DNA of 64,000 bases, taken from the NCBI RefSeq assembly GCF_003987495.1, contig NZ_NGJU01000007.1:62001-126000 (forward strand). The letters run 5' to 3'. The position numbers and the translations under genes are program-made. This document shows positions 45,071-52,511 of this stretch, in pieces; position 1 is the first letter of the stretch; the number at the start of each line of letters is the position of its first letter. Source of the stretch: Vagococcus salmoninarum. Lineage in GTDB: Bacteria > Bacillota > Bacilli > Lactobacillales > Vagococcaceae. The notes under the pieces are model-generated. The model made no database searches. It was not told where the DNA came from and saw only the letters and a program-made list of their open reading frames with translations.

Positions 45071-45334
45071 TGTGGATAACTCTGATTAACAAGGCTGAAA
45101 TAATTATAATTGTGGATAACCCTGTGGATATGTGGATAACTCGAATGTTTGTTCGTAATCTTAAATGGGGATTTATTAAAAAACAGAGAAACAAAAGAGG
45201 GTGTAAAAGCTTGTTAAATCAAAGTACAAAGTCAAAGTTCGTCTTTAATCAGCTGAAAATGAGAAAAAAGCTCATTTGATTGCCTTGTGGAAAAGCAGCG
45301 CCTTAGCTTGTGGATTACTTAGAAGTATGGATAA
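45071..45334. repeat. Cluster of DnaA boxes upstream of murB
   Basis: Exact copies of TGTGGATAA (the reverse of DnaA box TTATCCACA) begin at 45071, 45111 and 45131. A one-mismatch copy TGTGGATAT begins at 45123 and overlaps the next by one base. Weaker copies are TGTGGAAAA at 45286, TGTGGATTA at 45309 and TATGGATAA at 45326. All point the same way. No dnaA or dnaN gene is near. The rest of this 630-base gene-free stretch holds the glcT promoter and hairpin and the murB upstream region. Confidence 0.8.
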
Positions 45335-45520
45335 TTTTAAGAAGAAAGTCACTCTTAAAGAGAGAGTGTGTTTCAAGTCGACAGTGGAAACTAAAAAAGT
45401 TGAATTTAACGAGTTGCTACTATAGTATATAGTTAATATTAAATATCTCCTCTGAGACTAGTAATTCAAGGAGCCCTCGTGATAGAATATATAAGATGTT
45501 TAATTGAAAGGACTAGTGAC

Positions 45521-46417
45521 GTGAAGACAGAAAAAATAAAGGCAGAGCTGCCGACAATTAAAATGTTATTTCAAGAACCATTATCTAATTATACTTTTAC
45601 TAAAACTGGCGGACCAGCAGATGTCCTGCTCTTTCCTAAAAATCAAGCAGAAGTCAAAGAAGCCGTTGATTATTGCTTAAAGCATGATTACCCTTGGTTA
45701 GTCTTAGGGAATGCGAGTAATTTAATCGTCAGTGATGGCGGCATCCCTGGTTTTGTGCTGATGTTAACTGATATGAATAAGATGACTGTCATGAATAATC
45801 AACTTCTTGTGGAAGCAGGAGCCAAACTAATCGATACGAGTTATTTAGCTTTAGAAGCCAAATTAACTGGTTTAGAGTTTGCTTGTGGCATTCCTGGAAG
45901 TATCGGTGGGGCTGTCTATATGAATGCCGGGGCTTACGGTGGTGAAATCGTTGATGTCTTCGAATCAGTGGATATCATCTGGGAAGACGGGACCTTAGAA
46001 ACATTAAGCAAAGAACAGATGAATTTTTCATACCGTTACAGTCTGCTCCAAGAGAAAAAAGGGGTAGTTCTAGGGGTAACCTTTACTTTAGAAGCAGGTA
46101 ACCAGGCTGAAATGACGCTAAAAATGGCTGAGTTAACGGAATTAAGAGAATCGAAACAACCTTTAGAATATCCTTCTTGTGGCAGTGTCTTTAAACGTCC
46201 TGAAGGTCATTTTACTGGGAAGTTAATTCAAGACGCTGGTCTCCAAGGGTTAATCTGGGGTGGGGCGCAAATTTCGGAAAAACATGCTGGTTTTATTGTT
46301 AATATTAATGGCGCTACAGCCACGGATTATGTGGAACTTATTGCCCATATTCAAGCTGTGATTTTAGAAAAATATGCCGTTACTTTAGAAACTGAAGTCC
46401 GAGTAATTGGTCGTTAA
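45521..46417 (+). CDS. murB: UDP-N-acetylenolpyruvoylglucosamine reductase
   Basis: 298 residues from the GTG at 45521 (AAAGGA 8 bases before), the usual length of the family. A GTG at 45479 with AAGGAG would add 14 residues and cannot be excluded. FAD-binding part: NYTFTKTGGPADVL near 24-37, LGNASNLIVSDGGIPG near 64-79, GIPGSIGGAVYMNAGAYGGE near 126-145. Catalytic part: SYRYS near 169 and SCGSVFKRPEGHFTGKLIQ near 220-238, with the Ser proton donor. It makes UDP-MurNAc for peptidoglycan. Confidence 0.95.
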   Translation: MKTEKIKAELPTIKMLFQEPLSNYTFTKTGGPADVLLFPKNQAEVKEAVDYCLKHDYPWLVLGNASNLIVSDGGIPGFVLMLTDMNKMTVMNNQLLVEAGAKLIDTSYLALEAKLTGLEFACGIPGSIGGAVYMNAGAYGGEIVDVFESVDIIWEDGTLETLSKEQMNFSYRYSLLQEKKGVVLGVTFTLEAGNQAEMTLKMAELTELRESKQPLEYPSCGSVFKRPEGHFTGKLIQDAGLQGLIWGGAQISEKHAGFIVNINGATATDYVELIAHIQAVILEKYAVTLETEVRVIGR

Positions 46418-46427
46418 TTAAGAAAAG

Positions 46428-46454
46428 TCAGAACTTTGGCAACGGAAGTTCTGA
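46428..46454 (+). terminator. Hairpin after murB
   Basis: TCAGAACTT and AAGTTCTGA form a 9-bp stem with a 9-base loop. No T run follows directly; the stronger terminator is 12 bases further on. Confidence 0.5.
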
Positions 46455-46465
46455 AGCCAACAAAA

Positions 46466-46506
46466 AAAGTAACAAACAATGAATTAATATTGTTTGTTAC
46501 TTTTTT
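46466..46506 (+). terminator. Terminator of murB
   Basis: AAAGTAACAAACAAT and ATTGTTTGTTACTTT form a 15-bp stem followed by T residues. Confidence 0.88.
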
Positions 46507-46586
46507 GTTGAAATCATTAAGCTGGCTAAAAGGATCGGATAAATAAAAACAGGCTTAAAATTAAGAACCCTTTTTCAAGTTTAACA

Positions 46587-46811
46587 TCATTGGTAAACAC
46601 CAATGTAGCCTTTATTGCTCTTATAGGAATGAACTAATTTTTTTCCTCTATAAGTCGGCGCTGGCTTTTTTGGAAACCATTTCCTGATTGTTGTACTTCT
46701 GGCAATAATTTCAAACGTTTCAGGGGTTAACTTTTTTTCCGCATTTACTAACTGTGGGGATGTCCCTAATAATACTAATGCTACGAAACAACTTATAATG
46801 ATTTTTTTCAT
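46587..46811 (-). CDS. Exported small cationic peptide, possible bacteriocin or signal peptide precursor
   Basis: 74 residues. A clear Sec signal peptide (MKKIIISCFVALVLLGTSPQLVNA, 24 residues) is followed by a 50-residue mature part rich in Lys/Arg (RKWFPKKPAPTYRGKK) that ends in SNKGYIGVYQ. No Cys in the mature part and no double-Gly leader. It directly follows the LytTR/GHKL two-component genes in the same direction but has its own promoter with a motif shared with the divergent peptide gene. Such layouts are common in regulated bacteriocin or peptide signalling loci. I do not recognise the family. Confidence 0.75.
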   Translation of the reverse strand: MKKIIISCFVALVLLGTSPQLVNAEKKLTPETFEIIARSTTIRKWFPKKPAPTYRGKKLVHSYKSNKGYIGVYQ

Positions 46812-46842
46812 GTTAAACAGCCTCCCGTCTTTCCTTATTTAT

Positions 46843-46869
46843 ATTATACGAAAAATAATGAGCATTAAC
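46843..46869 (-). promoter_or_regulatory. Promoter of the exported peptide with LytTR-like motif
   Basis: Minus strand TATAAT at 46848-46843. GTTAAT (46869-46864), within TTTTTTCAGTTAATG, takes the place of the -35 box. The TTTTT..GTTAATG pattern also occurs in TTTTTTACGTTAATG at 49035-49049. Confidence 0.55.
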
Positions 46870-46887
46870 TGAAAAAATCCCTAACTC

Positions 46888-47631
46888 TCAAAAATCGATC
46901 TGCAACGCTTCTTCAATTTGTTTGAGCTTACGTATAGAATAAAAACTATGCTCGCCATTCTTCATAGTCAGCTTACGATTGGTTTTGTCAATCCTTCGAA
47001 TGTTTTGGATATTAACGACATAAGATTTATGGCTAATTAAAAGATAGGGAGATTGCTGAGGCATATCAGTTATTTTTCCATAAAATTCAACGGTACTATT
47101 TGTTAGATGTAACACTAATTTATGTGGGGTAGGTGATGTCTCAATAAACATCACGTCATCTAATGGAAAGACCCTCACCTGATTAGCTATAGTTAGTTTG
47201 ATTCGCTGGTGATCGAGTTTATCTTCTCGTTGGTAATGTTTTTGAGCTTGGATGAGTGCTTCGTAAACCTTGGTTTGAATGACAGTTGGATTATCTTTTA
47301 GAATATAGTCCATCGCCTCTACTTTGTAGGTAAAGGTTAACACAAGTAGTTCACTATGGGTTGTGATAAAGATAATTTTCCCGTTTAGGTCCTTATCGCG
47401 AATATAGGCACCTAATTGGATACCGTTGATGTCTTGTCCTAAATCAACGTCTAAAAAATAAACCCCACGGGTACCTGGTGAGTGTTCCAAATAAGTGAGA
47501 ATGTCATAGGGATCACTAGTACTTAAAGTTAGCTCCATATCAAAATTTTCAATCATAATGTAATCAGTAATAATTTTCTCCATCCGCGCTCTTTGGGCGG
47601 GATCGTCCTCACAAATAAATACGGCTAACAT
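46888..47631 (-). CDS. LytTR-type response regulator (AgrA/ComE-like)
   Basis: 247 residues. Receiver domain 1-125 with acidic pocket CEDDP near 7-11, phospho-Asp in YFLDVDLG near 59 and T/K sites in FITTHSE and ILKDNP. LytTR DNA-binding domain about 140-245 (IETSPTPHKLVLHL, LLISHKSYVVNIQNIRRID). It is 4 bases after the kinase gene. Likely binds the GTTAA-type sites before the two exported-peptide genes. Confidence 0.9.
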   Translation of the reverse strand: MLAVFICEDDPAQRARMEKIITDYIMIENFDMELTLSTSDPYDILTYLEHSPGTRGVYFLDVDLGQDINGIQLGAYIRDKDLNGKIIFITTHSELLVLTFTYKVEAMDYILKDNPTVIQTKVYEALIQAQKHYQREDKLDHQRIKLTIANQVRVFPLDDVMFIETSPTPHKLVLHLTNSTVEFYGKITDMPQQSPYLLISHKSYVVNIQNIRRIDKTNRKLTMKNGEHSFYSIRKLKQIEEALQIDF

Positions 47632-47635
47632 TAAC

Positions 47636-48940
47636 TTACACTCCTTTTACGATCGTTAATTTCTGGGTAAAGGTATTAGGTGAAATAGTTGTTTCCAATA
47701 ACACGTGTGGCTCTATAGTTAGCAGCTCGGCTACATTAGCCAGTCCTAAACCACGATTTTCCCCTTTTGTTGAAAATCCGGGTTGTTTTAATTGATGAAG
47801 TGGTTCAATCTCGTCTCGTGCACTATTTTGAATCACAAATACCACATCCTCTTGTAGTAAAAAAATGGCGACTGTCATTTTTTTAGTAGTCAATGTCTCT
47901 AACTCTTCAATGGCATTGTCCAGTAATATTCCCAAAATCCGAATTAAAATAATAGGATCTACCTTCAGCTCTGACGGAATTATGTCGCTAATTTCAAGTT
48001 GTACTGCGATTTCTTTTTCTTGAGCCGCAATTAATTTAGTTGTCAGGATACTTTTAATTTTTAAGGAATCAATCCGTTCTAAATCAGTTAGCCGTAACAT
48101 GTTATTTTCAAAGAGAGATTTGGTTTCTCGGAGGTGTTGATAATAAAAGTCCTTCAACTCATCTAGTTTGTCTTCGGCTAAATAATACTCGATTGAGGAC
48201 AAAATATTAATGTAATCATGACGGAATTTTCGCATTTCCAAGGATTGTTTTTTAGTTTCAGCTGCATACTTGGCCATTAACTCATACTCTAATTTATTCG
48301 TTTCAATCGTTAGCGACAAGGCCTCATTTTTATTGAAAGTTTGAACGACTGAGAAAATCAAAAAACCTAGAGCTAGATAGAAAACTAAAATCAATAGGCT
48401 TAAAAAATGAGTATCTCCATGATTCACATACAATTTATAAGTCTGATGAACTAAGACAAGTCCAGTTAACACGTAGGAAAACTGTCGGCCTTTTTGATGG
48501 GATAAAATAAAAGGAAAGAGCCAATGGCGGGAGAGCCAAACGCTTAGACTAGTCAAAACAATGAGTAAAATCATTAGGACTAAAAAAAATAACCACTGAG
48601 TTCTAACTGGCTCAGTTGATAAAATAATCGAAACAAAGTCAGAGACGCCCCAAGTTATCAACCATTCAATTATATAAGCAAAGGAAACTGACAGTAATGA
48701 TAAAGTAATATTTTTTCCTTTAGAACGTTTTAATGATAAAAATAAGTATAAGGAAAACAGTAATAGTAAATCTAATTCGCTAATGTTAAAAGCCACATAC
48801 ATACTCAAGCCTAAAATCAATCCCATTAAAAGAAGTGTGGAGCGATTTCGTGGCAGTCCAGGGTCTAATAAAAAATAAATGGCAGTAAAGATAAATAAAT
48901 GACCGTATATTAAGTACATAATGATTGGGTCAACAAACAA
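47636..48940 (-). CDS. GHKL sensor histidine kinase (AgrC-like)
   Basis: 434 residues from a TTG start, supported by GGAGGGGG upstream; no ATG precedes the first helix. About six membrane helices in residues 5-208, a coiled linker, an H-box KFRHDYINILSSIEYYL with the likely phospho-His near 239, an N-box DNAIEEL near 337 and the G-box ENRGLGLANV near 396-405. This is the plan of peptide-pheromone sensors such as AgrC and ComD, so it probably senses an extracellular peptide. Confidence 0.88.
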   Translation of the reverse strand: MFVDPIIMYLIYGHLFIFTAIYFLLDPGLPRNRSTLLLMGLILGLSMYVAFNISELDLLLLFSLYLFLSLKRSKGKNITLSLLSVSFAYIIEWLITWGVSDFVSIILSTEPVRTQWLFFLVLMILLIVLTSLSVWLSRHWLFPFILSHQKGRQFSYVLTGLVLVHQTYKLYVNHGDTHFLSLLILVFYLALGFLIFSVVQTFNKNEALSLTIETNKLEYELMAKYAAETKKQSLEMRKFRHDYINILSSIEYYLAEDKLDELKDFYYQHLRETKSLFENNMLRLTDLERIDSLKIKSILTTKLIAAQEKEIAVQLEISDIIPSELKVDPIILIRILGILLDNAIEELETLTTKKMTVAIFLLQEDVVFVIQNSARDEIEPLHQLKQPGFSTKGENRGLGLANVAELLTIEPHVLLETTISPNTFTQKLTIVKGV

Positions 48941-49036
48941 GTTTTTTCCCCCTCCTAACGAAACAATTAAAGATTTTGAGTCGCTTTAAGTATACCAAAG
49001 GTTTAAGGTGGCAACACCATTTAATTAAGGTTGCTT

Positions 49037-49106
49037 TTTTACGTTAATGATTGAAAATGAGGCGTTTAAGACAATAACGTAAAAGTGTTTTAAAAAAAGC
49101 TATACT
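49037..49106 (+). promoter_or_regulatory. LytTR-like inverted sites and promoter of the broken peptide gene
   Basis: TTTTACGTTA (49037-49046) and its exact inverse TAACGTAAAA (49075-49084) are 38 bp apart centre to centre. The second stands about 17 bases before a TATACT box (49101-49106), in the place of a -35 box. GTTA/CGTTA half sites are known targets of ComE/AgrA-type LytTR proteins. Confidence 0.6.
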
Positions 49107-49142
49107 TAAATTAATAAAAAAAAGACCAAGGAGAGGAATAAA

Positions 49143-49516
49143 ATACAAAAAAGTTTTCTTAGTTTTTTATGTGTGGTTATTTTAATTTCTGGATTAACGC
49201 CAATAGTAGCTAAAGCTTCAGAATTAGAGGAGAGTCAAGGGATTAATCTAGTTGATTTGCAGCCGTTGAATAATCTTAATACGCGGTCTTCAAATGGATA
49301 TGTAAGTGAAAATTATAGTCAAACTAATTACAAAGTGAAAACTGAGTGGAAATACTCATACTCATTTACAGCTGGCATGTGGGTTTTTCTAAGAAATACG
49401 ATGTGTTTAATCGCCGTGTAAGCTATACAGTAAGTTATGACCTATATGATCGTCACTGGGGGAACTTCATAAGAAAAATCAGTAGTATCAGACTAAATAA
49501 CAGAAAATATTTATAG
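49143..49516 (+). pseudogene. Exported peptide gene with ATA start and frameshift
   Basis: AAGGAGAGG lies 6 bases before an ATA codon at 49143. Reading from there gives a good signal peptide (QKSFLSFLCVVILISGLTPIVAKAS) and a mature part rich in Tyr/Ser/Asn. The first usual start, GTG at 49173, would cut the signal in half. The frame ends at 49421, but near 49369-49373 a change of frame continues as YSWHVGFSKKYDVFNRRVSY and on to a TAG at 49514-49516. So the start codon and the frame both look damaged. One missing T in the TTT at 49369-49371 would explain the shift. Confidence 0.6.
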
Positions 49517-49527
49517 GTGGTGAAATT

Positions 49528-49818
49528 ATGAATGTAAGAAATAAAAACACTAAAATTAATACGTACTTTTGGATATATGTCTATCTATATTTGCCGCGAG
49601 GCGTGATCACTATACAAGGGTCACGATGGAATACATATTTACATTTTAAAAAAGGTATCGTTATAATAATCGCTTTGTCTCTTTTATACTTTTCATTCTC
49701 AAAAAAGTTAAAAGACATAGACATCGACCTGAATAATATTATTATTAATTTATACGTATTATACGGAATCACTATCTTTGTAGAATTTATGCTTCTGGCA
49801 ATCGCTTTATATAGTTAA
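49528..49818 (+). CDS. Small membrane protein, possible immunity protein
   Basis: 96 residues with GGTGG 7 bases before the ATG. Basic N-terminus, one weak hydrophobic segment near 12-25, and two clear helices at about 43-57 and 76-95. It follows the broken exported peptide by 11 bases. In bacteriocin loci such a small membrane protein is often the immunity factor; that is inference from position only. Confidence 0.55.
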   Translation: MNVRNKNTKINTYFWIYVYLYLPRGVITIQGSRWNTYLHFKKGIVIIIALSLLYFSFSKKLKDIDIDLNNIIINLYVLYGITIFVEFMLLAIALYS

Positions 49819-49888
49819 CTAGGTTCCTTTTCAAGGCCTATCTTTTTTGGGTAGAGGAAAAAAGATTATATATATTTCAGACCTAATC

Positions 49889-49932
49889 AAAAAAGGAACA
49901 GACATGAATCGATCATGTCTGTCCCTTTTTTT
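49889..49932 (+). terminator. Terminator after the peptide/membrane protein unit
   Basis: AAAAAAGGAACAGACATG and CATGTCTGTCCCTTTTTT pair with one mismatch around a 7-base loop. Confidence 0.85.
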
Positions 49933-50004
49933 GCATGTGTCATTTTTGTTCTACTTCTTGATACTTAAACAAATGTTACTTTTATTTACATTGCCCTCTG
50001 ACTA

Positions 50005-50613
50005 TCAATGACGCAACTCAGGACTCAGCTTCGTGGCAGCAAAGATTGCCTTAGTAATCATCGGCGTAATAATTACCGCTCCAATGACTTCGGGGATTCC
50101 ATTTGTTAAAACCGCCACTGCTAAGACAGCAAAGAGCCCGTTGGCAGTAGTTCCGTATTGGGCAGCTACGGGAGCGGTATAAAGTAAACCCATAGAACCT
50201 AAAACTAAAATCGTGTTAGTCAAGGTGCCAAGGGTAGCCGCCACGATAGTTGGTACGAATGTGGACTTAGTTTTTTTATAAAGAAAACTGAAAACGAAGC
50301 CTGCCACTAGGCCAACTAAAATTCGGGGAAGGACAGAAACTAAAGGGTTAGTAAAAATCAGTGTATCTAAAGGGGTAGTCGGCATAGTCCAGGCCCGAAT
50401 CATGGTCGTTAAGCCCCAAACGAGGCCGACGAACATGCCGTCTTTCGTCCCTAAGGTAATGGCAGCGACAATCACGGTAATATGAATAATCGTTAAACTA
50501 ATAAAACCAATCGGAATAAAGCCGAGAAAAGGCACCATGCCTTGAACAAAAATAAAAGCCATTAAAATTGCGCGGATTGTAATGCGATATGATTTACTTT
50601 GTCTATCATGCAT
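50005..50613 (-). CDS. ECF transporter substrate-specific (S) component
   Basis: 202 residues, six hydrophobic helices. The N-terminal RAILMAFIFVQGMVPFLGFIPIG is typical of vitamin S components, which bind the T subunit by small-residue motifs in the first helix. AGGAGG precedes the ATG. It should capture a vitamin or cofactor precursor and share a common energising module encoded elsewhere. The leader is only about 30 bases, so there is no riboswitch to name the ligand. Confidence 0.82.
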   Translation of the reverse strand: MHDRQSKSYRITIRAILMAFIFVQGMVPFLGFIPIGFISLTIIHITVIVAAITLGTKDGMFVGLVWGLTTMIRAWTMPTTPLDTLIFTNPLVSVLPRILVGLVAGFVFSFLYKKTKSTFVPTIVAATLGTLTNTILVLGSMGLLYTAPVAAQYGTTANGLFAVLAVAVLTNGIPEVIGAVIITPMITKAIFAATKLSPELRH

Positions 50614-50651
50614 CAGAGTTACCTCCTAAATTGAACTAAAAGCTTGTGTTT

Positions 50652-50680
50652 ATAATAGAGAGAAGGCGTCTGAAAGTCAA
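50652..50680 (-). promoter_or_regulatory. Promoter of the ECF S-component gene
   Basis: Minus strand TTGACT (50680-50675) and TATTAT (50657-50652), 17-base spacer. It overlaps the inverted repeat GGCGTCTGA/TCAGACGCC (50665-50690). Confidence 0.72.
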
Positions 50681-50690
50681 GTCAGACGCC
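50665..50690. terminator. Hairpin between the YhdH-type reductase and ECF genes
   Basis: GGCGTCTGA and TCAGACGCC form a 9-bp stem around an 8-base loop, with TATTTTTTAT on the plus side. It may end the reductase transcript, although the T-rich flank is better on the plus strand. Confidence 0.6.
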
Positions 50691-50708
50691 TATTTTTTAT
50701 TGATTTAA

Positions 50709-51713
50709 TTAGTTAACTTTGACTAAGTTACGACCAGTCATTGTCCCAGCTTTTAATTGAGCGAAAGCTTCAGGTAATTCAGCTAAGCCGATTTCCGCTT
50801 TAGCGAATTGCTCAATGTTAGCAGGCATCATATCACTAGCTAAACGATTCCAAATGTAAAGGCGACGTTCGTTAGAAATATTAACGGAGTCAATCCCTAA
50901 AATGTTGACCCCACGTAAGATGTAAGGTAAGACCGTCGTACCGAAAGCGACTCCGCCAGCATTGCCACAAAGTGAAATACTGCCATCATAAGCAATTTGG
51001 GGAATCAAGGTTTCTAATTGTTTACCGCCAACCGTATCTAAAATATAGTCGTAAGCTTGTTTTAATAATGGCCGAGCTTTTTCAGGGGAAATTTCCTCGA
51101 TCGTCACAACTTTTTTCACACCAAGGTCAGTAAAGTAAGTCGATGATGTGTCCTTTTTCCGTGAAAGAGCTGTGATGTTGTGATAGCCTAATTGTTTTAA
51201 AATCCCAATGGCAATACTCCCAACGCCACCAGAAGCCCCAGTGACTAAGATTTCCGCCTCTTTGTTTTGGCGTAAGCCTTGTTTTTCTAAAGCGTTAACG
51301 GATAAAGCGGCTGTTAAGCCTGCTGTTCCGAAGATCATACTATCTTTTAAACTCAAACCAGCCGGTAAAGGAATAATCCATTCTCCGGGAACTTGAGCGA
51401 CTTCACTAAAACCACCACTATGGCTAACGCCGAGACCGTAACCAGTGACTAAAACTTCTTGACCAACTGTAAAGCTCGGGTCAGCTGATTCAAGAACGGT
51501 ACCACTTAAATCAATACCAGGAATAATTGGGTAGCTTCGCACGACACCAGATTTCTCATCACTTGCTAAGGCGTCTTTAAAGTTGACAGAAGAATAAGCG
51601 ACTTTGATTAAGACGTTGCCAGCAGATAATTCAGTTTGCTCAGCTTGACGATAATTAGCAACTAAGACATCAGCTTGATTTTTTTCTAAGACTAAGGCAT
51701 TAAAATTTTTCAT
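50709..51713 (-). CDS. YhdH/AcuI-family NADPH-dependent oxidoreductase
   Basis: 334 residues, medium-chain dehydrogenase without zinc ligands. Segments: VAYSSVNFKDALA near 37-49, PGIDLSGTV near 65-73, GTAGLTAALSVNAL near 128-141 and the Rossmann site VTGASGGVGSIAIGIL near 156-171. E. coli relatives reduce acrylyl-CoA or quinones. It is a single gene divergent from the polyamine operon. Confidence 0.88.
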   Translation of the reverse strand: MKNFNALVLEKNQADVLVANYRQAEQTELSAGNVLIKVAYSSVNFKDALASDEKSGVVRSYPIIPGIDLSGTVLESADPSFTVGQEVLVTGYGLGVSHSGGFSEVAQVPGEWIIPLPAGLSLKDSMIFGTAGLTAALSVNALEKQGLRQNKEAEILVTGASGGVGSIAIGILKQLGYHNITALSRKKDTSSTYFTDLGVKKVVTIEEISPEKARPLLKQAYDYILDTVGGKQLETLIPQIAYDGSISLCGNAGGVAFGTTVLPYILRGVNILGIDSVNISNERRLYIWNRLASDMMPANIEQFAKAEIGLAELPEAFAQLKAGTMTGRNLVKVN

Positions 51714-51835
51714 GTTTGAAACTCCTCATATAATTTTTTTAGAACTTCTTTAAGTATAGGTAAGAAAATCAAAAAAAGCGAATAGAAGTTGCAAGAAAAC
51801 CTTGTAATTTTACTAATAGGCTTGTATACTATTGC

Positions 51836-51871
51836 TTGTTTGTAAACATTTAGTTTACCTATACTATACTT
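51836..51871 (+). promoter_or_regulatory. Promoter with operator inside the spacer, polyamine operon
   Basis: TTGTTT (51836-51841) and TATACT (51860-51865) are 18 bases apart, and the spacer is almost wholly the palindrome GTAAACATTTAGTTTAC (51842-51858). TATACTATACTT (51860-51871) is repeated exactly at 51891-51902, 31 bp on, so a second promoter may exist. Confidence 0.6.
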
Positions 51872-51919
51872 TTGTCTTTTGAAGTTGACTTATACTATAC
51901 TTATTAAAGAGGTGCTGTG

Positions 51920-52462
51920 ATGGAAATCGGTAGTAAGATTAAAAACCTCCGAATTCAGAAAAAACTAACTCAAGAAGAGTTAGGGGAACGAACAGATTTA
52001 TCGAAAGGTTACATTAGTCAATTGGAACGTGATTTAAGTTCACCTTCAATGGAATCCTTTTTTAATATTCTCGAAGTCTTAGGAACGACACCGGAACAAT
52101 TTTTTAATGAAGAGGCGAAAGATCAAAAAGTCGTTTACGATGAGAGTGAACGGACGATTTATTTTGATGAAGAAAAACATTACCAAGTGGAGTGGCTAGT
52201 GCCAGATTCAATTGAAAACGACATGGAGCCAATTTTTTTAACACTAGAAGCTAAAGGCGAGTTTCGCGAATACCCGCCGTCAATGTCAGATACTTTTGCC
52301 TATGTATTAGCAGGAGAAGTCTGTGTTGAAATCGGCTTAAAACGTTATTTTGCCAAAGTTGGCGAAACGATTTATTACCAAGCCACAGACACGCATCAAA
52401 TAAAAAATACTAGTTCAGAACAAAGCAAGTTATTAATTGTTGCAACAGAGTCTTATTTATAA
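51920..52462 (+). CDS. XRE-cupin regulator of the polyamine operon
   Basis: 180 residues from the ATG at 51920 (AGAGG 7 bases before). Helix-turn-helix at about 5-60 (KIKNLRIQKKLTQEELGERT, LSKGYISQLERDLSSPSM) and a C-terminal cupin at about 105-178. This PuuR-like layout senses a small molecule, probably spermidine or putrescine, and binds operators near its own promoter. It is 50 bases before potA, so it is the first gene of the operon. Confidence 0.9.
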   Translation: MEIGSKIKNLRIQKKLTQEELGERTDLSKGYISQLERDLSSPSMESFFNILEVLGTTPEQFFNEEAKDQKVVYDESERTIYFDEEKHYQVEWLVPDSIENDMEPIFLTLEAKGEFREYPPSMSDTFAYVLAGEVCVEIGLKRYFAKVGETIYYQATDTHQIKNTSSEQSKLLIVATESYL

Positions 52463-52511
52463 AAGGGGAAGAAGTCACTACTTAGGGACTTCTTAAAAAG
52501 GGAGCGAGAAA

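Noticed and set aside
45071-45334. Chromosomal origin of replication
   Set aside because: DnaA boxes are present, but dnaA, dnaN, rpmH and a clear AT-rich unwinding region next to them are absent; the genes on both sides are metabolic.
49008-49042. T-box-like end (AAGGTGGCAACACC ... GGTTGC T6)
   Set aside because: It resembles AAGGTGGTACCGCG for only the first seven bases, lacks a Stem I and any suitable gene, and is better read as a weak hairpin before the LytTR-like sites.
49143-49516. Lactococcin 972-type bacteriocin
   Set aside because: Signal peptide, aromatic-rich mature part and a membrane partner recall that group, but the conserved pattern of that family is not visible in either frame.
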